Source: Spinacia oleracea (taxonomy: Eukaryota > Streptophyta > Magnoliopsida > Caryophyllales > Amaranthaceae). Taken from it: a stretch of 64,000 nt of DNA. The stretch covers positions 20,050,001-20,114,000 of the forward strand of contig NC_079489.1 of assembly GCF_020520425.1 (NCBI RefSeq). Reading direction: 5' to 3'. Positions 31,523-42,514 of the stretch are shown in pieces; within the stretch, counting starts at the first letter, position 1; each line of letters begins with the position of its first letter. The notes under the pieces were generated by a model, which was given only the letters and a program-made list of their open reading frames with translations, searched no databases and had not been told where the DNA came from. Position numbers and translations under genes: made by a program.

Positions 31523-32380
31523 TCAATATCCCCTCTTACAATCCATTTTTGAAAACCAAATTGCTCCTTGTATCCTATTAAGTAACACTGTTTTATTAGG
31601 AATATAATATCCGTCAAATATAGTATTATCGTTGAGCATTTTGTAGTTTATCACCATCCTAGCTTTTCCTCTTTTTTCTTCTGCAAGATTTCTAACTATA
31701 AATGCAGGACTATTATGAGGACTTTTGCTGCTTCGTATTAGTTTCTTTTTCAACAAGTCTTTTATTTTCTCATTGAATTCTGATATGTCTTGATAGGTAT
31801 AAACAATTTGTCTTACCCGAATGACTTTATCAGGATTCATTAAAGTTATCTTAGCAAAGTATTTATCTTTCTCCCAATGTTCCAAAGGATTTGTTGAGTA
31901 TAGTTTTTCGCATAACTTTTCTTGTCGCTTAATTATCAGGTTTATTAGAGGTGAATCACTTTCGGATATTCTCAATGCTACCTCACGTTGTGCATGTGTA
32001 ACCCTATCACCAAGCTGGCTGTGCATGAATTCCATGCTTTGATGAGTATATGCCTTTGACAGTTTTTCAACTGGTACATAATGGCCGTTGATAGTGAAGA
32101 TAATTTGACCAATAGCTTGTGTACAAGGAGAATATAACCTTTGAAAGTTATTTCCTATTATCATGTCATGAGACGGTTGATCAGTAGCCCATAATATAGG
32201 GATAACACAATGTACTTCTCCAATTTCAATTGGTAGTCCTTCAATTATATCTGTATGCATCATAACACTATTATTGGCAATTCTTACTTGCATCGGAACC
32301 TTTGCTTTTTTCCATAAGAAATCAAGAAACAATGTTCTTTTCCCAAAACATGCAGAACAACCACTGTCAATATATGCACA
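31523..32380 (-). pseudogene. Pararetroviral aspartic protease and RT N-terminus
   Basis: The protease site DSG lies at 32360-32368 in the frame that continues into GKRTLFLDFLW and MIIGNNFQRLY. RT begins at about 31750 (SPAFIVRNLAEEKRGKARMVINYK) and stops after FSKMDCKRGY at 31523. The protease is out of frame with the upstream ORF; the switch falls near 32390 in a short TA run. Confidence 0.85.
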
Positions 32381-33090
32381 GAATTCGTATTTATATATTC
32401 TTCAATGCATATATTTATTGGGATGTGTATGCTATTAGGGTTTGTGCTTGTGATCTCGTAAAGACTTTCCATTTTCATATTTAATTCATCTTCATATACT
32501 GGCTCGCTTATGGTTTTGGTCTTATAACCAACAACCTTCCTTTTATCGATAAAATGACTCCCTAAATCTTCAGGTATTTCTATGTTTGAACATGATCCCA
32601 TATCGAAACTATGTCTTGCAGGTTCCCTTAGGTTTTTCTTAACTTCATATTTTTCGTTTAATATCTTTAATAAGGTTAAGAGCTCTTCCTCGTCTTCTTC
32701 GTGTTTAACATGTTTTTTCATCTTCATAACACTAGGATTGTGCTTACTTTGGTTGCTATTTTTAAGACTTAAACTTCGTTGTAGTTTGGGAATTGGAGTT
32801 GTACCTTGATGAAGCATTCCTGATTCATCTATCATTAATTTACTAGACTTGTTAGTCACGGTAGGGTTCATGAAGAATTCTTCCCAAGTTCTTTCTATTT
32901 CAATATCATTAGGGTTTACTTTTATTGGGGTAATCTTCTTCTTAGGTCCTCCTCCCTGTTCATATTTTTGTGCGTCCACTACTCTTTTCTTGAAGGAAGA
33001 GTCTACCCTATTGACTAATTTATAGATTACCTTCCATCTTATCTGAATAGGTCGAGTTCCTTTATGCATTTTCACTCCTAGGGTTAACAA
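32381..33090 (-). pseudogene. Movement protein C-terminus and linker
   Basis: Starts LGVKMHKGTRPIQIRWKVIY, the conserved end of the caulimovirid 30K movement protein. A lysine- and glutamate-rich linker with no clear domain leads to the protease. It is separated from the movement protein core (33149-33631) by a frame break at about 33095-33150. Confidence 0.7.
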
Positions 33091-33148
33091 CTTGATAGCT
33101 AAGAACTTCGGGGCATAAGAATTTTCTAAGCTTACGTAATATCATGGT

Positions 33149-33631
33149 TCACATATATACTTGGCTTAGATTGCATGTAATGCCACTGATTATTTGATCG
33201 TAAAACTCTTTGTGTCTTATGTCACAGATGAAACTTAGACACTTAACCTCATTTCCGAAGTCTTGTAATGGAGTTATATATACTTGAACTGCACCGATAC
33301 AAATATATCCATAATTTTCCTTTTCTTTGCGGTTTTTAATTCTTTTCCAATTAACGATATTGATTTCAGCCGCTTTCTTTTCGCAATCTTCTATCACAAT
33401 ACTTCCTTCCATCTCCTCACATATATATTTGGCTCTAGTTTTGAAGAATGATGTTTTAAATATTTTATCTTTTGTAATTTGTGGAAAATTCCATCCTTCT
33501 TTAGTTAGGTCATCTAACTCTTTATCTTCCATGGAATACTCTACTCTATTTAATTGGCCTATAGTCATCCTCCCATTTCCTTCTTCATCATCTCCCTCTT
33601 CAGGTTCGTAGTTATCTACTTCTTCCATCAT
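33149..33631 (-). pseudogene. Movement protein core (30K family)
   Basis: The YGYICIGAVQVYITPL segment is characteristic of caulimovirid movement proteins, which line or form tubules through plasmodesmata. The N-terminus is acidic (VDNYEPEEGDDEEG). The ORF stops shortly after the core because of the break noted downstream. Confidence 0.78.
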
Positions 33632-33700
33632 GTTATTTATTTCTTCTGTTTCACTTTCTTTTTCATTTATATGATTTTCATCTTCCTCATTTTCCTCACT

Positions 33701-34569
33701 TTACTCTTCTATTATTTCAATAATTCTCTTATTGTTACTTAAAGCCAACTCTAAAGCCTCGTCTTCTCTAAAAAACCTACTAGGTTTTCTATATTTATGC
33801 TTATAATTCTTTTTCTTGTATGTTTCCCCTCTTGGTCGATCAAATCTATTTCTTTTATAATATCTCTTTTTCATGGGATTCTTTCTAGTACAACCATAGT
33901 CATTAGGCATGTCCCAGCATGTGAGAAATTGTCTCTTCATTTGTTGGGTTCCGACTACTTCTCTACATTTCTTTTCTATCCATTTTCTAGAAATGCTATC
34001 CTTTTTCCCAGTGCATCCCTATGTCCATGTTTATCGACCCATTCTTGATATTTTTCACTTATCTCTCCATTTATATGATTTGGTAATTTGTCATAGAACA
34101 TACCTAAGTTGGTTTCGTTTTCACCAATTTTATAATAATATTGTTCGAATTCCATAATGTAACTTTCGATATATTTCATATTACAGACAGACAAATTACT
34201 TAGGTTTCTTTGACATTCGATCCTTTTTTCATCAGGATCTTCCTTAGACCCGATAAACTCTGATTCAATATATTGACATAATTGTTTAAACATGGTAGTA
34301 GGTGGTTCTGATTCTCTTAATAATCCTTTAACGTCTTCATCTAACCCATCATACAAATCAGCTACACACCCATACAGACTGTGTTCTATGTAATTAAGAA
34401 AGTTTTCTGATGTCCATTCTGTATTTAAGTTGAGCACGCTACTCATACTCTTTTTCCAATGTTCTATGACCTCTTCTCTGTTTCTTAATCCATCTAGGTT
34501 TAACTTATACCCAGTTTGACTAATCGGTTCGAGTTTTATTTCCTCTCTTTTAGGGAACTTGTTTGGCAT
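33701..34569 (-). pseudogene. Coat protein core and basic C-terminus
   Basis: Two adjoining frames, 34569-33976 and 33940-33701, cover the capsid core (CQYIESEFIGS; MKYIESYIMEFEQYYYKIG) and a Lys/Arg-rich arm with CWDMPNDYGC. A CCHC zinc knuckle is normally found after this arm in caulimovirid coat proteins, but none is visible; the sequence passes directly to an acidic stretch (EDEALELALS). A frame change falls near 33975. Confidence 0.75.
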
Positions 34570-34670
34570 AACCTTCGCACTAAACGTCGGGTCGTCTTTC
34601 CTGATACATATTTAAGTTGTGTGCAGCTAGATTCTCCTTGATATCTAGGTCTTTGGATGAAATTATTAAC

Positions 34671-34997
34671 TCAGTTGTTTTCCATTGTCTTTTCTTGCAC
34701 TATTTCTTCTCCAACTTCGTTATTATTATCAATCACCATTTTTCCTAGTTTGTTTTCAACCTTTTGTTGTATGATTTCTAAAGGTATGGCCTCTAGGTCT
34801 TCTAGTTTTATTAATCCCATTTGTTGGTATAAATCTTCTTCAATGGATATATAGTTATTCTCGTAGTCTTCACTATCTGAAGCGACCCATTTTTCGGCAA
34901 TTACCTTCATAATGTTGTTTAGTTCGTTAGGATTTTCTTCGTGATCAAACAATTTCTCAAGTTCTTCTAGATTTTTATCCTTAAGATTCTGGCTCAT
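34671..34997 (-). pseudogene. Acidic N-terminal region before the coat protein
   Basis: 108 aa, strongly acidic (LEELEKLFDHEENPNELNN). It is probably the N-terminal extension of the coat protein polyprotein, now separated by a stop or frame change (34570-34670). Confidence 0.5.
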
Positions 34998-35159
34998 TTT
35001 TTCTAGTAATAGTACGTTCCTCGATTTTCTTAGGACGTTCTACTGTGAATTTCTTACTCTTGTCTGAATTTTGAAATGGATACTTATACTTGAATTGAGT
35101 TCCTTTAATACTACTACAAGACCCTTCCTTAGGTCTGGCTTGATGTCTTACTTCGTTTG

Positions 35160-35384
35160 TTATGGCAAGTCCGAGTTGTTGAATTGTAGTTCAAGGATTT
35201 GTTTATCAGTATCAGACGTTAATCTTGTTATTTTATTTTCAATATTAATGCAACGAGCATAAATATTATCAATTTCGAGTTTTAGATCTCCAATTTGGTC
35301 CACTATATAATTAAGGATTGGTCCAAAATTATTTGCACCATCAGGTAGATAATAAATATGAGTATACTCAGGTTTATTACACAC
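35160..35384 (-). pseudogene. Small coiled-coil ORF at the viral 5' end
   Basis: 74 aa with a heptad-like C-terminal half (ILNYIVDQIGDLKLEIDNIY). It lies about 55 bases after the primer site. It could be part of a virion-associated protein or the N-terminus of the first polyprotein. Confidence 0.45.
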
Positions 35385-35438
35385 AGTAGGGAGTGTGATT
35401 CGCTCCAGATTTAATAACCTTACTCAAACTTTGAAACG

Positions 35439-35452
35439 TGGCTCTGATACCA
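35439..35452 (-). other. Pararetroviral tRNA-Met primer-binding site
   Basis: The minus strand reads TGGTATCAGAGCCA, the sequence caulimovirids use to pair with initiator tRNA-Met. It conventionally marks position 1 of the viral genome. Confidence 0.9.
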
Positions 35453-36261
35453 AATCGAAAATATCACGTTATGTGATGACAGTATACTAATAAATATAAG
35501 TGACAGGATATAATTTGACAATGACAGCAAGTTATTATTTTGGTTTTTAGAAAATGACAGTATATTGTCTGTTATGACAATAAGTTTATAAAAAATGACA
35601 ATAATCTTTTAACGAAATGTAAATTTACACTGATATAAATTTGGTTTTGGGTACTTTTTTTTATTTTTTATTTTTTATTTTTAATTTTTTATTGTGGGTA
35701 TGGGCTTAGAAAATCGCTGTCCACCAGCGATGTAGCCTTCCTCTGGCCGGAGGGGAAAATTATCTTACATCATCATCGTTCCAAACATAACTTAGTGGTA
35801 CTGTGGAAGTGGACAGATATTATTTTGGTTGAGATAGATACTCCATAATTGTGTTTTTTTCTTCCCATAAATCACCTCTTGAAGATAATTGGTGTACGTA
35901 GAATTCTGTTAATAAGCAGTTTGATGTTATTGCAGTCTACTGTATATCTAACTGTAATAAATGCATCTTAAAAATAGCAAACAATAGGGTTTAGTACTTC
36001 AAGATAAAATCATCAAATTTGAGGTTTATTCATTATCTTTAAAAGAGATTTAATTCACCTTATGAAAAATTGGATATGAACAGAAACTACACTGATATGA
36101 TATTCATCTCAATTCTCAAACAACCGTCACATAAGACGTACACAGGTACATTTAATAATTGAGTGATGAATATTAAATAATCATTGTTCGATCAAGAAGA
36201 GATAAGGGCACCTCCATATCTCAAATTTTAAGTTTGATATCTCCTCTTTGGCTCAGGTTAA
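35453..36261. other. AT-rich stretch beyond the viral primer site
   Basis: The first few hundred bases repeat ATGACAGTATA and GACAATAA motifs and may be viral leader. No gene seen. Confidence 0.4.
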
Positions 36262-37033
36262 TCTATTCTAATATACATATATAAAGGAGACATATTTGCT
36301 GAAAGATTATAGCGCCACCTAGGATTACTAATGGTTTCGGCCAATGAAAAATAAGATTTCTAATTTCTTTTTGAATTAAAAAAATCAAGTGCCACTTAGA
36401 TAATTAATTAGGTGCCACATAGATATTTTAATTAATTAATTAAATGCCACATAGATATTTTAATTAATTAATTATTAATATATACAACTCCATCGAAAAT
36501 CAAATACTCTAATAATTAAAAAATAGTCGATTGCCACATAGATAATTAATTAGGTGCCACATAGATATTTTAATTAATTAATTAATTACTAATATATACA
36601 ACTACATCTAAAATCAAACACTCTAATAATTAAAAAATAAATCTAAAATAAAATTCATCCAAAATCCAAAAATAATCTAAAATAAAATAAATAAAATTCA
36701 ATTTAAACTCAAACATTAATCCAATATTAGAGCGCCACATAGAAAAATCTAATGGTATTGGTTTTAAATTAAAAAAGTCGAGTGCCACGTAAAGAAACGA
36801 TTAACTTTCACGTAGATATTTTTTATTAATTATTTATTAATATTACGCATATACAATTTCATCCAAAAACAAACACTTTTATAATAAAAAAAAATCTAAA
36901 ATGAAATTCAATGTAAAATCAAAAACTAATCTAATCTAATATATAAAAGTGGTATATATATATATATATATAAGATTTTTATTTAAACATAACAATTTAA
37001 TAGAATCCGTGCATCGCACGGGCTAAAATCTAA
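36262..37033 (+). mobile_element. Non-autonomous Helitron
   Basis: Starts TCTATTCTAATATACATAT after an A and ends ...CTAAAATCTAA before a T, fitting insertion between A and T. A GC-rich hairpin (CCGTGC-ATC-GCACGG, 37007-37021) sits 12 bases from the 3' end, as is typical. The interior repeats GGTGCCACATAGATATTTTA blocks (about 36400-36600). No helicase ORF. Confidence 0.8.
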
Positions 37034-37529
37034 TTTGTTTAGGAAAACATTTTCCTAGGAAAATGATTTTTCATAAAAATTAATTTCAAAGAAAAATAAC
37101 AAAAGAAAATATGTTTTCCTTTGCTTGTTCCTTATAAAAAATTATAAAGAAAAAGAATATAGAGAAAAGAAAAACAGAGAAAAAAGAAACAGAAATATAC
37201 AAGACCAGAGAGGAAAATGTGGCCTTTTTTTTCCAAACGAAAATAAATTTTCCCCTAATTAAGGAAAATTGGTTTCCATCTTTAGAAAAATTGTCTTCCA
37301 TCCTTAATAAAACAAACAAATGAAAATGAGAAAATCATTTTTATGAGGAAGTATTTTCTATCAAAGCAAACAAAGTCTTAGATATTGCTCCCCTCAAAAA
37401 AAATTAAAAAAATCGTAGATATTGCGACTATGAAAAATTATCGTGGAAAAAAAATAGTTTACAAAACCTTGTAACTCTTTGTCTATATATGTTTTTACGC
37501 CCATCGCATCTACCCTTTACACATCTCTT
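37034..37529. other. AT-rich intergenic stretch
   Basis: Nothing recognised. Confidence 0.5.
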
Positions 37530-38450
37530 TCAGGATCTTTTACCAAATTGGCTACTTTTAAAATTTTATTCACCAAAATGACTATTTTTAAATTCTATTT
37601 CCCAAACTAACTACGGAGTACTATTTTTGACTTTGAACCCAAAAAAACCAATGAACCGGTTTGGTTAGGTTTTTTTTCATATGTATATAGTGAACCGGTT
37701 TTTTTTACGTTTTTTTTTTAATTGTTTTTTCATATGTATATAGTGAACTGGCTTTTTTTCTTTTTTTTTTATTTTTGACTAAAAAAACATAAATTACAAA
37801 CCAAAGAATAACTACGTTATTTTTAAAGAAAAAGCAACTTGTATTATACTTAGAATAAAGTACCGTGCAAACATAAGACAATTTTACACGAATAGGAAAT
37901 TAACAACAAAATTAGTTGTGATATAGTTGTTTAAATATGTGATTAACAAAAGAGATCCTATGTTCAAAACCTATAACTAATATTTTTTCATGATCAAATT
38001 TTAATAATTATAGAGATAATGTGTTAAGATAATGATATGGATCCCTCGTTATTTAATTCCGACATGTTCATGCACACTTGCGCATAATAGTGATAGCTAG
38101 GTATAGTAATATTGTGGTATTCTGTATTATCTCTCCATGTCTTAAATTAATATAATAAATGAAGGATATAACCGGTAAAAGCATGGAGGAAAATAAAAGA
38201 ACCCAAAACATTTATAAAAAAAAGGGGGAGTCCCCTAAAAAAATCAAATTGTTTCACTATTCTAAACAAAAAAAAAAAATTCAAATCAAATCGGTTTACT
38301 ATTAAAAAAAATCAAACCAGTTCACTATTAAAAAAAAAAAAAAACTCAAACTGGTTCATTGATTTTTACTTCAAAGTCAAAACAATAGTTAGTTTGGAAA
38401 ATAGAATTCAACAGTAGCCATTTTAATAAATAAAATTGGACACAAAGGAT
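37530..38450. mobile_element. Long inverted-repeat (foldback/Mutator-like) element
   Basis: About 37545-37660 is imperfectly repeated in inverse orientation at about 38325-38440. Matched blocks include AAACTAACTA, TTTGACTTTGAA and AATGAACCGGTTT / AATGAACCAGTTT. Two copies of TTTTTCATATGTATATAGTGAAC lie inside the left half. No ORF. The exact termini and target duplication are uncertain. Confidence 0.5.
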
Positions 38451-38635
38451 AGGATCGTATCCTAGGACTATAACTATATCCGAATACCAGAAAATTAAAA
38501 CAGCATCATGGCTTAACCAACTACTATCAGGTAAGCTGCGGCCGGGCGGTTACGTTAAATCCTTGTACCGGTCATTCCTCGATTTGCGTGTAGTTTTATT
38601 AATATTTTATCTCTAACCTTGATACATTTGGTACC

Positions 38636-38643
38636 TATATATA
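38636..38643 (+). promoter_or_regulatory. TATA box of the alpha-amylase gene
   Basis: TATATATA lies 68 bases before the ATG at 38712, giving an expected start near 38670 and a leader of about 40 bases. Confidence 0.65.
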
Positions 38644-38711
38644 CCTCGTATGGTAGCTCCCTCTATCATACTCATCCTTAGTAAGCTTTCAATATATCTA
38701 TCAGATTGAAT

Positions 38712-41142
38712 ATGAAGATCTTCAATCTTGTCCCTTTTCTTTGCTTAAATGTCTCATTTTTACTTCACTTTCATTTTGGTAGTACTTCTACCTTGTTGTT
38801 TCAGGTAAGTTATCTCATTAGCATGATTAATTATTTAATACCCATACTCCGTAAATGTCTTTATATATTTATAAGTTATAAAGTTTGCTGATATATGTTA
38901 ACCCTTATTATTTGTTCAGGGGTTCAATTGGGAATCATGCAACAAGCAAGGAGGGTGGTACAATTCACTCAGAAGCTCGATTGATGACATAGCTAGAGCC
39001 GGTGTTACCCATGTCTGGCTTCCTCCACCAACTCACTCCGTTTCTCCTCAAGGTAACACACAGTCATTATGGTTGTAAAATCATCAAAGAATCTCAAAAG
39101 TAACTTGCAGTATCTATCTATCTATTATCTGAAGTACTTTATACTTCCTCCGTCTTTTAATACTCGCAACGTTTGGACTTTTGCCACTATTCATATAATC
39201 TATTTTGACTATTTGTAGTGTTTTTTGTATAAGATAAAACATAGTCATGTGGGATCTTGTTAGATTCGTCTCAATGTGTATTTTCAAAATATCAACTTTT
39301 TATAATTTTTGCATAAAGAGAATTTAAGATATACATGATCAAAGTTGTGCATTGGCATACGTGAAACTAACAAACGTTAAGACGGAGGAAGTATTAAAAT
39401 ATACACCAGGAATGAAACGTGTCATTCCTGGTGCAAAATTTTCCCGCCAAAAACCATTTTCCTAAGAAAATAATATTTGTTTTATAATAGATATTACGTA
39501 ATAATAATTTTTTTGGTAATATTTTAGTAAAATCGGTATATTAATATGGAAAATATATTCACTCGATATGTTGGTCCATTAGCTTATTACACATACAAGT
39601 ATATAATATGAATATTAGATGAATAAATTTAAATGTATATTCAAAACTTTATAATTATGCAGTAGTTTGAGGATATTCAGTTAAATATTTTGTAAAAAAA
39701 ACTGTATATAATCCGTGAGTGTACGGGAGCTAATCTAGTTTAATTTCTATTTTTGTGTGATTTTCAGGATATTTACCAGGAAGATTATATGATCTTGACT
39801 CATCTAGATACGGCAATGCGGCTGATTTGAAGAGCTTGATTAGTGCTTTCCACCAAAAAGGAATAAAGTGCGTTGCAGATATAGTCATAAATCATAGGTG
39901 TGCTGATAAAAAAGATGGAAGAGGAATATACTGCATTTTCGAAGGTGGTACCCCTGATGATCGCCTGGATTGGGGTCCTTGGGCTATCTGTAGGGATGAT
40001 ACTCCATATTCCGATGGCAGTGGAAATCTAGACACAGGGGCTGGTTATGGTGCAGCCCCTGATATTGACCATCTTAATCCAAGAGTACAAAAGGAGTTGA
40101 TTGATTGGATGAATTGGCTTAAATCCGAGATTGGTTTTGATAGTTGGAGATTTGATTTTGTTAAGGGATATGCTCCTAGCATTACCAAAATTTACATGCA
40201 AAAGACTAACCCAGATTTTGCAGTTGGAGAGTTGTGGGATAAAGAAAACTATGATCCTGATGGCAAGCCAGACTACAACCAAGACGGACCCAGAAATGAA
40301 CTAGCAGGGTGGGTACAAGCTGCTGGTGGTGGTGTTGTTTCTGCATTTGATTTCACTACCAAATGTATTCTTGCAGCTGCTGTTGAAAATGAATGGTGGA
40401 GGATGAAGGACCCGAATGGCAGGCCCAGTGGGTTGATAGGAATTATGCCCAAAAATGCTGTTACTTTTATTGATAATCATGACACCGGGTCAACCCAAAA
40501 CTTATGGCCCTTTCCTTCAGACAAAGTCATGCTAGGATATGCTTATATTTTGACACACCCAGGAATTCCATCTATAGTAAGTACTTTCCACTTTAATACC
40601 AAGGGTTCACCTAATTTCCACTTATTTTTCCTGAACTTATCTGAACTTATCTGAACTTAATTGAACTTATCTGAACTTATCAAAACTTATTTTAGTTATA
40701 AATTGTACTTGCCAACCCTTATTTTTCTTGAACTTATCTTATTTGAACTTAACTGAACTTAACTGAACTTATCTGAACTTATCTAAACTTATTTTTCCTG
40801 AAATAAGTGGAAATAAGGTGAATAGAACAGGGTCTTAACTTATGTCTTATGTAACAAAATTCTTTTGTTTTTTATTCTGTTATGCAGTTTTATGATCATT
40901 ATATTCAATGGGGGCTCAAGGAAGAAATTGTAAAACTGGCTTTGATCAGGCAAAGGAACGCAATAAGTGAAACAAGTAGTGTCAATATAATGGCCGCGAA
41001 TGCAGACTTATATACTGCAATGATCGATGGAAAGATTATAGTAAAGATTGGAACAAGAACTGATCTTGGAAATCTTATTCCTTCGAATTTTAAAGTTTCT
41101 ACTTATGGAAAAGACTATTGTGTTTGGGAGAAGCAAGGCTAA
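38712..41142 (+). CDS. AMY1: Alpha-amylase (GH13, secreted type, 4 exons)
   Basis: Exons 38712-38804, 38920-39052, 39768-40576 and 40888-41142; all introns are GT-AG. They sum to 1290 bases, 429 aa, the usual length of secreted plant alpha-amylases. A hydrophobic N-terminus ([15 protein letters not shown]) looks like a signal peptide, so the product likely acts in the apoplast or endomembrane system, cutting internal alpha-1,4 bonds of starch. GH13 motifs are all present: [21 protein letters not shown] with the nucleophile Asp; AVGELW with the acid/base Glu; and [11 protein letters not shown] with the stabilising Asp. The C-terminal domain ends DYCVWEKQG, as in cereal and Arabidopsis AMY1-type enzymes. 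Intron 2 carries a Stowaway MITE and intron 3 a Tourist-like MITE. The gene looks functional. The AMY1 symbol is by similarity to secreted AMY1-type members. Confidence 0.9.
39144..39391. mobile_element. Stowaway MITE in intron 2 of the amylase gene
   Basis: 248 bp with ends CTTCCTCCGTCTT in inverted orientation, flanked by TA at 39142-39143 and 39392-39393. Confidence 0.85.
40596..40834. mobile_element. Tourist-like MITE in intron 3 of the amylase gene
   Basis: The right end (inverse complement GACCCTGTTCTATTCACCTT) matches the MITE at 42232. The left end is degenerate (GGGTTCACCTAATTTCC). TTA flanks both sides. The interior repeats GAACTTATCT. Confidence 0.75.
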
Positions 41143-41396
41143 TTATGATCGATATGCATATGATCTATGCAACCGATTTTCTTAATATTTCAATAAATTT
41201 TAGCTTATAATCTTTAGAAGAAAAAAATTACTTCAACATCATTGTTGTATGTCATCTTACCTTATGTTATAGAATTTTATACTACTCCGTATATGGAGAA
41301 GAGAAGCACGAATGCACGATGTACCATCTACTTTTATCCCCTCAAAAATAATATACTCCTTACTTTTATACTCTTCCGTTTTCCTAAGTTATAGTT
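41143..41396 (+). other. 3' flank of the amylase gene
   Basis: Short untranslated and intergenic sequence. AATAAA lies at about 41192-41197 (TCAATAAATTTT), a plausible polyadenylation signal. Confidence 0.5.
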
Positions 41397-42098
41397 AAGG
41401 GGTGCAAACGAGCCGAGCCGAGCCGAGCTTTACCCTGTTCATGTTTATGTTCATTTAACTTATGCGAGCTCGAGCCCGAGCCCAAGCTTTTAACCGAGCT
41501 CAAAAATCTGTTCAAGCTCGGTTCGTTTAAAAGACTTTGTGTTCGCGAATTGTTCGTGAACGACTCATTTATTAATCGAGCCGAGTTTATAAACGAGCTT
41601 TTTTCATGAACGAGCTTTCTTAAACGAGCTTAGAGTATAACCACTTGAAAATTATAATCATATCTAATAATAAAGATTAAAGTACATTACTTTATTTGAT
41701 AAACAAACTAATAATTTAGAAAGAGTCAAAGAGCACTAATTTAGCCATAAAATTTTATTTCAAAATATTTTTATTCTATTATAGATTTCAAAAGTCAAAA
41801 ACGTGATTTTTATTTATATTTGAAAAACGTATATATGGTAAAATATGATACATAACATAACTAGACGAACTTGTTCACGAACATAAATGAACGAGTTGTT
41901 CATGAACATAAATGAACAAGTTGTTCATGAACTTAAATGAACGAGCATACCTATGTTCATGTTCAAGCTCGTTTATTAAGCGAGTTTCAAAAGTTGTTCA
42001 AGCTGGGCTCGTTTAATAAATAAGCGAACATGAACGAGCTTTAAACGAGCCCGAACCCGAGTAGTTTATTGATCGGTTCGGCTTATTTGCACCACTAA
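41397..42098. mobile_element. Non-autonomous hAT transposon
   Basis: The ends AAGGGGTGCAAACGAGCCGA and, inverted, TTAGTGGTGCAAATAAGCCG are typical of hAT elements. An eight-base target duplication TTATAGTT is at 41389-41396 and 42099-42106. The subterminal parts are packed with GAGCCGAGC / GAACGAGC repeats. No transposase. Confidence 0.9.
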
Positions 42099-42231
42099 TT
42101 ATAGTTTTGAATTTTTTTTTCTAAATTCTACTCACTTCTACTTTATTCCATTATATATGTCAACTTAAATTATTTTTTATTTTTTATTATCTCACATCAC
42201 ATTTTCTTGCTAGATACCACAGTTAGACTAA

Positions 42232-42511
42232 GGCCCTGTTCTATTCACCTTATTTCCACTTATTTTAGGAAAAATAAGTTCAGATAATTAAGTTCAGATA
42301 AGTTCAGTTAAGTTCAGATAAGTTCAGTTAAGTTCAGATAAGTTCAAATAAGATAAGTTCAGGAAAAATAAGGGTTTACAAGTACAATTTATAACTAAAA
42401 TAAGTTTTGATAAGTTCTAATAAGTTCAGATAAGTTTAGTTAAGTTCAGATAAGTTCAGATAAGATAAGTTCAGGAAAAATAAGTGGAAATCAGGTGAAT
42501 AGAACGCAGCC
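42232..42511. mobile_element. Tourist (PIF/Harbinger) MITE
   Basis: 280 bp. The ends GGCCCTGTTCTATTCACCTT and inverted GGCTGCGTTCTATTCACCTG are flanked by TAA at 42229-42231 and 42512-42514. The interior is mostly AAGTTCAGATA repeats. Confidence 0.9.
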
Positions 42512-42514
42512 TAA

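Larger units (their letters stand above)
29441..35452 (-). mobile_element. Endogenous plant pararetrovirus (Caulimoviridae), defective
   Basis: About 6.0 kb of virus-derived sequence reads on the minus strand, starting with a tRNA-Met primer site (35439-35452). Order: small coiled-coil ORF, coat protein, 30K movement protein, aspartic protease, RT, RNase H, then a separate 3' ORF. Coat protein ahead of movement protein, plus a separate last ORF, matches the cavemovirus/solendovirus layout rather than badna- or florendoviruses. At least six frame breaks and stops divide the coding regions, so the copy cannot express a full set of proteins. There are no LTRs, as expected for a virus that has no integrase. 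The exact left and right junctions with host DNA are not resolvable by eye. Confidence 0.88.
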
